The notes beneath the pieces were generated by a model that did no database searches, was not told where the DNA came from, and saw only the letters and a program-made list of their open reading frames with translations. Shown in pieces: positions 27,948 to 37,859 of a stretch of 64,000 nucleotides of DNA. Source of the DNA: Candidatus Scybalocola faecigallinarum (lineage in GTDB: Bacteria > Bacillota > Clostridia > Lachnospirales > Lachnospiraceae); contig DVIT01000026.1 of assembly GCA_018711005.1 (NCBI GenBank), positions 23,123 to 87,122 on the forward strand. The letters are read 5' to 3'. Position 1 is the stretch's first letter. Every line of letters starts with the position of its first letter. Made by a program: the position numbers and the translations under genes.

Positions 27948-29270
27948 GTGCGAATAAGAATCCATGAACTGATTTTATATAGAAATTTTGACGATACGAT
28001 TTTTAAGACAATGGCCCATGCGGCCAATGCCTACGATGATCCAAAAACCGACCGGGAGGCGCTGGTCGATGATATTTACAGCTGTATTAACGGTCTGGTG
28101 ACCATTGCCAGGGATCACGGATTTTCCGGGAATCTGTGGCACGGGTACCTGACCTATCTTTTAACGACCAATGAAAATGCATTTTCCATGTCCTGTGAAA
28201 AGACAGGGGCGATCCAGGGCAGCTTAAATACACTGGCCCTTCATGATCTCCAGATCTTTTATGAGGCCTACCACATGGACTGGAGCGCTGTGGAAAAGCT
28301 GCTGGGCATTCATTTTCTGAGTCTTATGAGCAGCTATGAGGGTAACCGGGGCAAGGGCGTTGTCTACAGCCGCAGTCTGTGTGAACGGATCGAGACGCTG
28401 AACATGCTTTTGGCCCAGGCCGGAGATGCCCAGAACATGTACAGGGCGCTGACGGATTTTTATAAAGATTACGGTGTTGGCAAGTACGGGCTCCACCGGG
28501 CATTTAAGATCATAAAGCAGGGAGAGGACACAGTGATCTCGCCCATTACAAAGACGGAAAAGGTGACACTGGATGATCTGGTGGGCTATGAGCTGCAAAA
28601 GAAAAAGCTGGTGGACAATACCCTGGCCTTTGTTCAGGGACAGAGGGCCAATAATGTTTTGCTGTTTGGCGACAGCGGCACGGGAAAGTCCACGAGTATT
28701 AAAGCCATATTAAATGAATATTATAAAGACGGACTGCGCATGGTGGAAATCTATAAACACCAGTTTAAAGATATTCCTGATGTGATCGCACAGATCAAAA
28801 ACAGGAATTACCGTTATATTTTGTATATGGATGATCTGTCCTTTGAGGAATTTGAAATTGAGTACAAGTACCTGAAGGCAGTCATTGAAGGCGGCCTTGA
28901 GACGAAGCCGGACAATGTGCTGATCTATGCCACATCCAACCGCAGGCATCTCATCCGGGAGACCTGGGGCGAGCGCAAGCAAAGCAGCGATGATGTCCAC
29001 GGCGGAGATTCCATGCAGGAAAAGCTTTCTTTGGCTACCCGCTTCGGGGAGACGATCTATTACGGAGCGCCAAGCCAGAAAGAGTATGTGGCCATTGCCA
29101 AGGAGCTGGCCAGACGATTCCATATACGCATGGATGAGGAAGCTATCGCCAAAGAGGCTGTTGTTTGGGAAATGCGCCACGGAGGACTTTCCGGGCGGAC
29201 GGCCCAGCAGTTTATCAACCATCTTGCAGGGATGCAGGCCCTGGAAGACGGCACAGAGGAGGAACGTTAA
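27948..29270 (+). CDS. DUF815-family AAA ATPase
   Basis: 440 residues starting at GTG 27948 (AAGAAGGTG upstream). An N-terminal ~200-residue helical part precedes an AAA domain with Walker A FGDSGTGKST (about residue 241 on), Walker B YILYMDDLSFEEFE and sensor IYATSNRRHLIRETW, typical of DUF815. The substrate is unknown. The family is often found singly. Here it is joined by 3-base spacing to Ppx/GppA and then Ppk, suggesting a link with polyphosphate metabolism or stress. Confidence 0.85.
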   Translation: MRIRIHELILYRNFDDTIFKTMAHAANAYDDPKTDREALVDDIYSCINGLVTIARDHGFSGNLWHGYLTYLLTTNENAFSMSCEKTGAIQGSLNTLALHDLQIFYEAYHMDWSAVEKLLGIHFLSLMSSYEGNRGKGVVYSRSLCERIETLNMLLAQAGDAQNMYRALTDFYKDYGVGKYGLHRAFKIIKQGEDTVISPITKTEKVTLDDLVGYELQKKKLVDNTLAFVQGQRANNVLLFGDSGTGKSTSIKAILNEYYKDGLRMVEIYKHQFKDIPDVIAQIKNRNYRYILYMDDLSFEEFEIEYKYLKAVIEGGLETKPDNVLIYATSNRRHLIRETWGERKQSSDDVHGGDSMQEKLSLATRFGETIYYGAPSQKEYVAIAKELARRFHIRMDEEAIAKEAVVWEMRHGGLSGRTAQQFINHLAGMQALEDGTEEER

Positions 29271-29273
29271 GTT

Positions 29274-30812
29274 ATGGCAGTTAAAACATTTGCCGCCATT
29301 GAAGTCGGTTCCAGCCAGCTGTCCATGAAAATCTACGAGATTTCCAAAAAGCTTGGCTTTCGGGAGCTGGATCATGTCAGATATATTATCAGCCTTGGTG
29401 TAGATACTTATTCCAAAGGCGTTATCGGATATGAGAAGGTTAATGAGCTTTGCGATGTACTGAAAAAATTTCGTTTTAAAATGGATGAATATCAGGTGGA
29501 CGATTATTATGCCGTGGGCGGCAGCGCATTAAGAGAAGCGAAAAACAGAGATTTGATCGTGGATCAGATTTTTATTAAAACCGGGCTTAAGGTGAATATT
29601 ATCAGCAATGCCCAACAGCGGTTTTTCATTTTAAAATCTGTAGCCTACAAGATGAAAAATTTTGAAGAACTGATCAGTGAAGGAACAGCAGTGGTGGACC
29701 TGGGTGCAGGAAGCCTTCAGGTGTCCTGCTTTGAGGATGGCATTTTGTCCTCCTCCCACAACATTAAGCTGGGTTCCCTTCGTATCCGGGAAATTTTGTC
29801 TGAAATGGAGGAGCATACCACAAGCTTTGTTAATGTTATGGAAGATTATATTGGCAATGACATGCGCACACTGCGCCGTCTGCGCCTGAAAAACCACAAG
29901 ATCCGCCACATGATCGTTGTGGGTGAGGAGTTTTCTTCTATTATTAACTATGTGAGCATGACAAAAAATAAGGAATTTCTTACCGGAGATCAGTTTAACA
30001 AGATTTATAATAAGCTGTTAAAATCTACGCCGTCGGAAATTGCCGACAAGTATGGGATTCCTTATGAACTGGCATCAGTGATTGTGCCTTCGACGATTAT
30101 TTATAAAAAGCTGCTGGATTCCACGACAGTAGAAAAGCTGTGGGAGCCTCAGGCAGATATGTGCGACGGCCTTGCGGTAGATTACAGCGAGCGGGTGGAA
30201 AAGTATGTGCTGCCTCATGATTTTGAACGGGATCTGATCAATTATGTCCGGAACATGACGAAAAAGTATGAAAGCAGCGAGGAGCATATCCAAAATGTAG
30301 AAATGCTTTCCCTGAAGCTGTTTGACGGCATGAAGAAAATTTCCGGCCTTAATTCCCGCCACCGCCTTTTACTGCGGCTGGCAGCCATGCTCCATGACTG
30401 CGGAAAGTATGTGAGTATGATCCAGGGCATCAGAGCATCCTATCAGCTCATCCTTTTAACGGAGATCATCGGCCTTTCTGAAATTGAAAAGGAAATGGTG
30501 GCCCATATTGTTTTATATAATTCCTACAGCGAGATCCCGGACTATGAAAAGGAAGATCTGCGTATGACCAAGGAAGATTTCATTGCTGTGATCAAAATGG
30601 CGGCCATGCTCCGCCTGTGCAACAGTATGGACCGCAGCCATAAGCAGAAGATTGAAAATATCCGCATTTCCATTAAAGGGAATGAATTAAAGATCACTGC
30701 GGATACCATTTATGACCTGACGTTGGAGCAGGGAACCGTTTGGAGCCGCAGACAGATGTTTGAGGAAATTTTTGGCCTGGTGCCTTCGCTGCGCCAGAAA
30801 CGTAATCTGTAA
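29274..30812 (+). CDS. Ppx/GppA-family exopolyphosphatase with HD domain
   Basis: 512 residues. The N-terminal actin-like ATPase fold (about 1-300) has FAAIEVGSSQLSM and AVVDLGAGSLQVSCF phosphate loops. The C-terminal HD domain carries LRLAAMLHDCGKYV (about 365) and resembles that of long Ppx enzymes. It should hydrolyse inorganic polyphosphate or pppGpp. The phosphate-1 loop reads VGSSQ where the family often has IGSNS. It lies directly before polyphosphate kinase, 14 bases apart. Confidence 0.87.
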   Translation: MAVKTFAAIEVGSSQLSMKIYEISKKLGFRELDHVRYIISLGVDTYSKGVIGYEKVNELCDVLKKFRFKMDEYQVDDYYAVGGSALREAKNRDLIVDQIFIKTGLKVNIISNAQQRFFILKSVAYKMKNFEELISEGTAVVDLGAGSLQVSCFEDGILSSSHNIKLGSLRIREILSEMEEHTTSFVNVMEDYIGNDMRTLRRLRLKNHKIRHMIVVGEEFSSIINYVSMTKNKEFLTGDQFNKIYNKLLKSTPSEIADKYGIPYELASVIVPSTIIYKKLLDSTTVEKLWEPQADMCDGLAVDYSERVEKYVLPHDFERDLINYVRNMTKKYESSEEHIQNVEMLSLKLFDGMKKISGLNSRHRLLLRLAAMLHDCGKYVSMIQGIRASYQLILLTEIIGLSEIEKEMVAHIVLYNSYSEIPDYEKEDLRMTKEDFIAVIKMAAMLRLCNSMDRSHKQKIENIRISIKGNELKITADTIYDLTLEQGTVWSRRQMFEEIFGLVPSLRQKRNL

Positions 30813-30826
30813 GAGGGGATGAGACA

Positions 30827-32971
30827 ATGAGTGAAGCATTAAATAAACCGGAAAATTTTTGGAACCGTGAATTAAGCTGGCTGGAATTTAACTACAGAGT
30901 TATGAGCGAGGCCAGGGATAAGAACCTTCCGCTGTTTGAGCGTTTGAAATTTTTAAGCATTACCGCTTCTAACCTGGATGAGTTTTTTATGATCCGCGTT
31001 GCATCCTTAAAGGATATGGTCCATGCGAAATATAATAAAAAAGATATTGCCGGCATGACGCCAGGCGTTCAGCTGGAAAAGATTTACGATAAGACCCATG
31101 AAATGGTGAACATGCAGTACAGCACATATAACCGCTCATTCCTGCCGTCCTTAAAGGCGAACCATTTGGTCATTGTAAACGGATACGAGGATCTGAATAA
31201 AGAACAGGCAAAGTATGTGGATGATTATTTTATGCGGGATGTTTATCCGGTACTGACACCTATGGCGGTAGATTCCTCAAGGCCATTCCCCTTAGTGCGG
31301 AATAAGACGCTAAACATCGGCGCACTGATCTGCAGCCATGATGATAAGGATAAAAGCAACTATGATTTTGCCACTGTCCAGGTACCGTCAGTGCTGCCCA
31401 GAGTGGTGCGTATTCCATCAGAAAATAAAGAGGATACAACGATCATCCTTTTGGAGCAGATCATTGAGAAAAATATCCAGAAGCTGTTTTTAAATTACAA
31501 GGTGCTGTGCGCCCATCCTTACCGGATCATCCGTAATGCGGACCTGACCATTGAAGAAGATGAAGCAGCAGACCTGCTTAAGGAAATCCAGAAGCAGCTG
31601 AAGAAGCGCCAGTGGGGCGAGGTGATCCGCCTTGAAGTGGAAGAAGGCATGGATAAGCGGCTTTTGAAAATTCTGAAATCCGAGTTTCAGGCAGAGGAAA
31701 ATTATATTTATAAGATCAACGGTCCTTTGGACCTGACCTTCCTTATGAAGGTCAACGGCCTGGAAGGCTTTGATCACCTTAAATATGAAAAGTATGTTCC
31801 CCAGCCGGTGAAAGAGTTAAACCATGACGAAGATATTTTTACCCAGATCCGGCGTCAGGACATTGTCCTGCACCATCCGTACCAGACCTTTGATCCGGTC
31901 GTGGATTTTGTGCGCCAGGCATCAAAAGATCCAAATGTTCTGGCCATTAAACAGACGTTATACCGCGTCAGCGGCAACTCGCCTATTATCGCGTCCCTGG
32001 CTGCGGCTGCAGAAAACGGCAAGCAGGTGACTGTACTGGTAGAGTTAAAGGCCCGTTTTGACGAAGAAAATAATATTGTGTGGGCAAAAATGCTTGAAAA
32101 GGCCGGATGCCATGTCATTTACGGCCTTGTAGGCTTAAAGACCCACAGTAAGATCACCCTTGTGGTGCGCCGGGATGAGGACGGCATCCGCCGTTATGTC
32201 CATCTTGGCACCGGAAACTATAATGACGCTACAGCAAAACAGTATACGGACCTGGGACTTTTAACCTGCCAGGATCCTATTGGGGAGGATGCTACCGCAG
32301 TCTTTAATATGCTGTCCGGTTATTCCGAGCCCCTTCACTGGAATAAGCTTTTAGTGGCTCCTTTATGGCTGCGGAACCGTTTCCTTGAGCTCATCGGCAG
32401 AGAGACGGCCAATGCCAAAGAAGGAAAGCCTGCCCATATTATTGCCAAAGTGAATTCCCTTTGCGATGCCCAGATTATTACTGCTCTTTATGAGGCTTCC
32501 AATGCCGGCGTAAAGATCGAGCTTATTGTCCGGGGCATTTGCTGCTTAAAGACAGGCATTAAGGGTGTCAGTGAAAATATTACAGTCCGCTCTATTGTGG
32601 GTAATTTCCTGGAGCATGCCCGAATCTTTTATTTCTATAATAACGGATGGGAAGAAGTTTACATGGGCAGCGCCGACTGGATGCCCAGAAACCTGGATAA
32701 GCGTGTGGAGATCACCTTCCCTGTGGAGGATGAGGCATGCAAAAAGAAGGTCATGGATGTGCTGCGTATCCAGCTGGCAGATAATGTTAAAGCACATATC
32801 CTTCAGCCGGACGGTACTTATGAAAAAGTCGATAAGCGGGGCAAGACACTGATCTGCGCTCAGGATTACTTCTGCGAGCTGGCCAGAAAGGAAGCTGCCG
32901 GAGAGGATAATGATGAGCCTACACGGGTATTTGAACCTTTGTACCACGTAGAGGATGAAACTGAAGAATAA
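30827..32971 (+). CDS. ppk1: Polyphosphate kinase 1
   Basis: 714 residues, the usual PPK1 length. The family order is visible: N-terminal NRELSWLEFNYRVMSEA, SNLDEFFMIRVASLKDM, head domain, then two phospholipase-D-like catalytic domains. The autophosphorylated histidine corresponds to His440 in LKTHSKITLV, and the second to His597 in FLEHARIFYF. It polymerises ATP gamma-phosphate into polyphosphate reversibly. AGAGGGGATGAG precedes the ATG. Confidence 0.95.
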   Translation: MSEALNKPENFWNRELSWLEFNYRVMSEARDKNLPLFERLKFLSITASNLDEFFMIRVASLKDMVHAKYNKKDIAGMTPGVQLEKIYDKTHEMVNMQYSTYNRSFLPSLKANHLVIVNGYEDLNKEQAKYVDDYFMRDVYPVLTPMAVDSSRPFPLVRNKTLNIGALICSHDDKDKSNYDFATVQVPSVLPRVVRIPSENKEDTTIILLEQIIEKNIQKLFLNYKVLCAHPYRIIRNADLTIEEDEAADLLKEIQKQLKKRQWGEVIRLEVEEGMDKRLLKILKSEFQAEENYIYKINGPLDLTFLMKVNGLEGFDHLKYEKYVPQPVKELNHDEDIFTQIRRQDIVLHHPYQTFDPVVDFVRQASKDPNVLAIKQTLYRVSGNSPIIASLAAAAENGKQVTVLVELKARFDEENNIVWAKMLEKAGCHVIYGLVGLKTHSKITLVVRRDEDGIRRYVHLGTGNYNDATAKQYTDLGLLTCQDPIGEDATAVFNMLSGYSEPLHWNKLLVAPLWLRNRFLELIGRETANAKEGKPAHIIAKVNSLCDAQIITALYEASNAGVKIELIVRGICCLKTGIKGVSENITVRSIVGNFLEHARIFYFYNNGWEEVYMGSADWMPRNLDKRVEITFPVEDEACKKKVMDVLRIQLADNVKAHILQPDGTYEKVDKRGKTLICAQDYFCELARKEAAGEDNDEPTRVFEPLYHVEDETEE

Positions 32972-32979
32972 GCCATATT

Positions 32980-33084
32980 GTTATGGGGTATCCCTCTTTG
33001 GGGGGTAGCGCCGGTGTACAAGGGGCGAAAATCAGACTTTTTCCGACCGTGTTGCCCCTTGTACCCCGGCGCTATCCTCATAAC
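32980..33084 (+). repeat. Long imperfect hairpin between ppk1 and the GH3 gene
   Basis: Bases 33006-33026 and 33054-33074 pair over 21 positions with one mismatch around a 27-base loop. An outer stem pairs GTTATGGGGTA (32980-32990) with TATCCTCATAAC (33073-33084). No T tract follows. It occupies the whole gap up to the GH3 ribosome site, so it may be a structured leader or a miniature palindromic element. Confidence 0.65.
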
Positions 33085-33115
33085 TTTAAATAACAATCTT
33101 TAAGGAGGAATTTCT

Positions 33116-35599
33116 ATGGGGAGAATCATTAAAGAAAAAACCCTGACAGGAACTGTAAACCAGGAGATTGCCCAGTATGAGAAAGATCATGGGGCTGTTG
33201 CCAGGAAAGCGGCGGCTTCAGGTATGGTGCTTTTGAAAAATGAGGGCAGTGTGCTTCCAATAAAGGCAGGCAGCGCCGTTGCATTATTTGGTGCAGGCGC
33301 ATCCAGGACCATTAAAGGCGGTACCGGTTCCGGCGATGTTAATGAGCGCAAAAGCGTAAGTATTTATGAAGGCCTTACAGACGCCGGCTATGTGATCACT
33401 ACCCGGGACTGGATCGATGATTATGAAAATCTTTATGAGTCAAAGCGCCAGGAGTGGAAAGAGGCCATTGAGGCAAAAAGCCAGAATGAATCCATGGAGT
33501 TTGTGTCTGCTTATTTTTCCACGCCATTTCATATTCCGGCAGGTCCGCAGGTGTATGAAACGGATACAGATACAGCCATTTATGTGATCAGCCGTATTGC
33601 CGGGGAGGGCGCTGACCGCATGGCAGATAAAGGGGATTACTATCTGGATGATGAGGAAGAAGCAATGCTGTCCCGGATTTGTTCCCTGTATGAAAACGTA
33701 TTGGTGATTGTAAATACCGGCGGCGTTATTGATCTGTCCTTTATGGATACATATCCACAGATTAAATCCCTGCTTGTGATTTCACAGCCCGGACAGGCCG
33801 GAGGCTATGCGGTAGCTGATGTGATCAGCGGCGCAGTGACCCCAGGCGGAAAGCTGACCGATACATGGGCTTACAAATATGAAGATTATCCCAATTCAAA
33901 AACCTATTCCCACAATAACGGCAATGTGGACAAGGAACGGTATGAGGAAGGTATTTATGTAGGCTACCGGTATTTTGATGCATTTAATGTGCCGGTAAGA
34001 TATGGCTTTGGCTATGGCCTTTCCTATACGGATTTTGAAATGACCGCAGACGCTGTGAAGGTTCAGCCCGACGGCGGTGTGTCTGTAACGGTGACGGTTA
34101 AAAATACAGGCAGCCAGTACAGCGGCAGCCAGGTGGTTCAGGTTTATGTATCCCTGCCCGCCGGAACTTTGGAAAAAGAAGTCCGCCGTCTTTGCGCTTT
34201 CGCTAAAACAAAAGCCCTGGCACCGGGAGAAGCACAGACGCTGACCCTTGCCTTTGGAGCCCAGGATATGGCTTCCTATGATGAAAAGCGTGCCGCCTGG
34301 ATCCTTGAGGCCGGTAGCTATGGTGTGTTTGTGGGCGACAGCCTTGAGAGCAGCCGCCTGTGTGCTGTACTTGACCTTTCTCAGGAAAAGATCACTGCCC
34401 AGGCCCAAAATATCTGCCCGCTCCAGGAAGATCTTAAAGAGCTTACTATTGACACGGATGCCAGAAAGGCTCGTATGGATGCCCTTATGGCAGATGCATC
34501 CGCAGTATCCTGCATCAGCTATGACCTTTCCGCTATGGATACGGTTGTATTTGACTATGATTATAAAGAAAAAGACGATGAGGCTGCACGGATCGTTTCC
34601 GGACTGACTCAGGAACAGCTTATCCTGTTAGCTACCGGTGATCCGGGCAAGGGCCAGGGAAGCCTGTTAGGCTCTGCCGGTATTTCCGTACCCGGTTCTG
34701 CTGGCCAGACAAGCTCCTGTGCTTATGAACAGGGTGTGGCTGATATTGTTCTGGCAGACGGCCCCGCCGGACTGCGCCTGAACAAGTATTATGCCATGAA
34801 GGACGGCCAGATGAAGACCCTGCCATTTAAGGCTGCCTTTGAAAATGGCTTCTTCTTTGAGGGAGAATCTTTAGACGGCACATACTACTATCAGTATTGT
34901 ACAGCATTCCCGGTAGGCACACTGCTGGCCCAGTCCTGGGATACAGCGCTGATTGAGCAGGTGGGCGATGCTGTGGCTGACGAGCTGGAGCGGTTTAATG
35001 TAACCTTATGGCTGGCTCCTGGCATGAACATCCACAGAAATCCTCTTTGCGGACGTAACTTTGAGTATTACTCAGAGGATCCGCTGGTCAGCGGCAAAAT
35101 AGCGGCAGCCATGACCAAAGGCGTTCAGAGCCATCCCGGCTGCGGCACTACCATTAAGCATTATGCCTGCAATAACCAGGAAGATAACCGTAAAGGCTCC
35201 GACAGTATCCTGACAGAAAAGACTTTAAGGGAAATGTACCTGAGAAGCTTTGGCATTGCTATCCATGAATCTCACCCAATGTCCCTGATGACCAGCTATA
35301 ATCTCATTAACGGGGTTCATGCGGCCAATAACTATGATCTTTGTACAAAAGTTGCCCGCTGCGAGTTTGGCTTTGACGGCGTGATCATGACCGACTGGAC
35401 TACCACAGAGGGCGGAGACGACTGTACTGCATCCGGATGCATGAGCGCAGGAAATGACCTGGTAATGCCCGGTCAGCCGACAGACCATGAAAATATCCGT
35501 CAGGCTCTGGCAGATGGCAGCCTTGACTTAAAAGATCTTCAGGACTGCATTACACGCCTTGTGCGGGTTGTCCTCAGATCCAATGAGTATGAGCGATGA
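33116..35599 (+). CDS. Glycoside hydrolase family 3 enzyme with swapped domain order
   Basis: 827 residues. The usual second GH3 domain is first (ARKAAASGMVLLKNEGSVLPI, about 20-250), followed by a fibronectin-III-like part (about 290-430). The usual first, nucleophile-bearing TIM-barrel comes last, with LAPGMNIHRNPLCGRNFEYYSEDP, KHYACNNQEDNR and the nucleophile Asp760 in VIMTDWTTTEGG. Such inverted beta-glucosidases are known in rumen Clostridia. No signal peptide, so it probably cleaves imported oligosaccharides in the cytoplasm. Beta-glucosidase or xylosidase specificity is undecided. AAGGAGG precedes the ATG. Confidence 0.9.
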   Translation: MGRIIKEKTLTGTVNQEIAQYEKDHGAVARKAAASGMVLLKNEGSVLPIKAGSAVALFGAGASRTIKGGTGSGDVNERKSVSIYEGLTDAGYVITTRDWIDDYENLYESKRQEWKEAIEAKSQNESMEFVSAYFSTPFHIPAGPQVYETDTDTAIYVISRIAGEGADRMADKGDYYLDDEEEAMLSRICSLYENVLVIVNTGGVIDLSFMDTYPQIKSLLVISQPGQAGGYAVADVISGAVTPGGKLTDTWAYKYEDYPNSKTYSHNNGNVDKERYEEGIYVGYRYFDAFNVPVRYGFGYGLSYTDFEMTADAVKVQPDGGVSVTVTVKNTGSQYSGSQVVQVYVSLPAGTLEKEVRRLCAFAKTKALAPGEAQTLTLAFGAQDMASYDEKRAAWILEAGSYGVFVGDSLESSRLCAVLDLSQEKITAQAQNICPLQEDLKELTIDTDARKARMDALMADASAVSCISYDLSAMDTVVFDYDYKEKDDEAARIVSGLTQEQLILLATGDPGKGQGSLLGSAGISVPGSAGQTSSCAYEQGVADIVLADGPAGLRLNKYYAMKDGQMKTLPFKAAFENGFFFEGESLDGTYYYQYCTAFPVGTLLAQSWDTALIEQVGDAVADELERFNVTLWLAPGMNIHRNPLCGRNFEYYSEDPLVSGKIAAAMTKGVQSHPGCGTTIKHYACNNQEDNRKGSDSILTEKTLREMYLRSFGIAIHESHPMSLMTSYNLINGVHAANNYDLCTKVARCEFGFDGVIMTDWTTTEGGDDCTASGCMSAGNDLVMPGQPTDHENIRQALADGSLDLKDLQDCITRLVRVVLRSNEYER

Positions 35600-35678
35600 T
35601 GTAATTTCAGGATTCTTCCGTGTGTCAGCACGGAACAATCCGTGTCTCTTGCCGTTTGCGGCGCCTTAAACTGAACAT

Positions 35679-35743
35679 AAAAAAATCCCCCGGATCAGGT
35701 TACTGCTGATTTGCAGCAGTAAGCCTGTCCGGGGGATTTTTTT
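35679..35743. terminator. Bidirectional terminator between the GH3 and typA genes
   Basis: AAAAATCCCCCGGA with CAGG and ACTGCTG pairs with CAGCAGT, CCTG and TCCGGGGGATTTTT. A and T tracts flank both sides, suiting the convergent genes. Confidence 0.92.
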
Positions 35744-35785
35744 ATGCAGGACAGTGTCCTGACGGGGCAGGAACGCAAGATTCGA

Positions 35786-37612
35786 TTATTTACGACCTGC
35801 ACGCATGCGCATTTTAGGATCAAGGATCTTTTTGCGGATACGGATATTTTTCGGTGTTACTTCCACAAGCTCATCATTTTCAATAAAATCCAGAGCCTGT
35901 TCAAGACTTAAGATCTTAGGCGGTGTCAGCTTCAGGGCATCGTCAGATCCGGAAGCACGGGTATTGGTCAGCTGCTTGCGCTTGCAAACGTTGATCTCAA
36001 TATCATCGCCTTTGGGGTTTTGTCCAACCACCATTCCCTGGTAAACCTTTTCGCCGGGGCCTACAAACAGGATACCCCGCTCCTGGGCATTGTAAAGGCC
36101 GTAGGTAATTGTCTCGCCGGACTCATATGCAATGAGAGAACCGGTCTGACGGTAGGCAATATCTCCCTTATATGGGCCGTAGCCGTTAAACAGGGTGTTT
36201 AAAATACCATTACCTTTTGTATCTGTCATAAACTCGCCCCGGTAGCCGATAAGACCCCGGGCAGGAATGTTAAATTCCAGACGGGAGTAGCCGCCGCTGG
36301 CCTTGCTCATACCGGTAAGCTCGCCTTTGCGGTAGCTGAGCTTTTCAATAACAATGCCGGTAAAATCTTCAGGCACATCAATGACCGCAATTTCCATAGG
36401 CTCAAGAAGATGTCCCTTTTCATCATGCTTATAAAGCACTTCCGCCTTACTTACGGCAAACTCATAGCCTTCACGGCGCATATTTTCAATAAGCACGGAC
36501 AGATGGAGTTCGCCGCGGCCGGAAACCTTAAAGCAGTCCGTATTATCTGTTTCTTCCACGCGAAGGCTGACGTCTGTATTTAACTCGCGGAACAGACGGT
36601 CCCGCAAATGTCTTGAAGTAACAAACTTGCCTTCCTGGCCTGCCAAAGGACTGTCGTTAACCATAAACTGCATGGCAATGGTCGGCTCGGAGATTTTCTG
36701 GAAGGGGATCGGCTCCGGATGATCTACGGAACATAAAGTATCTCCAATATGAATATCTGCAATACCGGAAATGGCCACAATAGAGCCTACGGTTGCCTGA
36801 TCCACTTCAACCTTTTTCAGACCGTCAAACTCATAAAGCTTGCTGATCTTAACTTTGCGGAATTTGTCCGGATCATGGTGGTTTACAATGATTGCATCCT
36901 GATTTACGCGGATCGTACCGTTGCTTACCTTACCTACGCCAATACGGCCAACGTATTCATTGTAGTCAATGGTGCTGATCAGCACCTGTGTGCCGGCATC
37001 AGGATCCCCTTCCGGTGCAGGGATATGGTTGATGATCGTTTCAAACAGCGGCTGCATATCTTTAGCTTCATCAGACATTTCCAGAACAGCCACACCGGAC
37101 TTTGCAGAAGCAAAGACAAAGGGACAGTCTAACTGTTCGTCTGTTGCATCCAGGTCAATAAGCAGCTCCAGAACCTCACCAATAACTTCATCCGGCCGTG
37201 CCTCAGGCCGGTCGATCTTATTGATACATACAATCACTGCCAGGTTCAGCTCCAAAGCCTTTTTAAGAACAAACTTTGTCTGGGGCATAGGGCCTTCAAA
37301 AGCATCCACCACAAGGACAACGCCGTCTACCATCTTAAGGACACGCTCTACTTCACCGCCAAAATCCGCATGTCCGGGGGTATCGATAATATTGATCTTT
37401 ACATCTTTATAAAAAACAGCAGTATTTTTAGATAAAATAGTAATGCCACGCTCACGCTCAATATCGTTGGAGTCCATGACACGTTCCTGTACGACCTGAT
37501 TTGAACGGAAAACGCCGCTTTGTTTTAAAAGCTCGTCGACCAGGGTTGTTTTGCCATGGTCTACATGGGCAATAATGGCAATATTCCGAATATCTTCACG
37601 TTTGATTTTCAT
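35786..37612 (-). CDS. typA: Ribosome-associated GTPase TypA/BipA
   Basis: 608 residues. GTP-binding motifs are AHVDHGKTTLVDELL (G1), RERGITI (G2), DTPGHADFGGE (G3) and NKIDRPEA (G4). EF-G-like domains III and V and the TypA-specific C-terminus (KRKQLTNTRASGSDDALKLTPP) follow. It binds the 70S ribosome, helps assembly and responds to stress. Start ATG with GAAGGG upstream on the minus strand. It is transcribed alone. Confidence 0.95.
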   Translation of the reverse strand: MKIKREDIRNIAIIAHVDHGKTTLVDELLKQSGVFRSNQVVQERVMDSNDIERERGITILSKNTAVFYKDVKINIIDTPGHADFGGEVERVLKMVDGVVLVVDAFEGPMPQTKFVLKKALELNLAVIVCINKIDRPEARPDEVIGEVLELLIDLDATDEQLDCPFVFASAKSGVAVLEMSDEAKDMQPLFETIINHIPAPEGDPDAGTQVLISTIDYNEYVGRIGVGKVSNGTIRVNQDAIIVNHHDPDKFRKVKISKLYEFDGLKKVEVDQATVGSIVAISGIADIHIGDTLCSVDHPEPIPFQKISEPTIAMQFMVNDSPLAGQEGKFVTSRHLRDRLFRELNTDVSLRVEETDNTDCFKVSGRGELHLSVLIENMRREGYEFAVSKAEVLYKHDEKGHLLEPMEIAVIDVPEDFTGIVIEKLSYRKGELTGMSKASGGYSRLEFNIPARGLIGYRGEFMTDTKGNGILNTLFNGYGPYKGDIAYRQTGSLIAYESGETITYGLYNAQERGILFVGPGEKVYQGMVVGQNPKGDDIEINVCKRKQLTNTRASGSDDALKLTPPKILSLEQALDFIENDELVEVTPKNIRIRKKILDPKMRMRAGRK

Positions 37613-37705
37613 TGACGCACCCTTCCTTTGAGTATTTACGGCCCGGATCCTTTTGGGTCAGAAACGGATAATGTCCGGCGATCCGGGAATATTTCTAAAG
37701 TAAAT

Positions 37706-37839
37706 CTTCATGCAGTGCCAGCACAGCACTGCCGTATATGAAGCATGTAAACCCTCGTCCTGTGTACTGCGGGAACAATGCAATATACACGGATTATCCC
37801 ATAACTTTTTTATTTTATCATATCAAGGGATTTTTTCAA
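37706..37839 (-). promoter_or_regulatory. typA promoter and hairpin leader
   Basis: On the minus strand TTGAAA (37834-37839), a 16-base spacer and TAAAAT (37812-37817) form a promoter. The ~195-base leader holds a hairpin with CTTCATGCAGTGC (37706-37718) paired to GCACTGC (37726-37732) and ATGAAG (37738-37743), a few unpaired bases between. Confidence 0.6.
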
Positions 37840-37859
37840 GGTTTTTTTATTATATCCGA

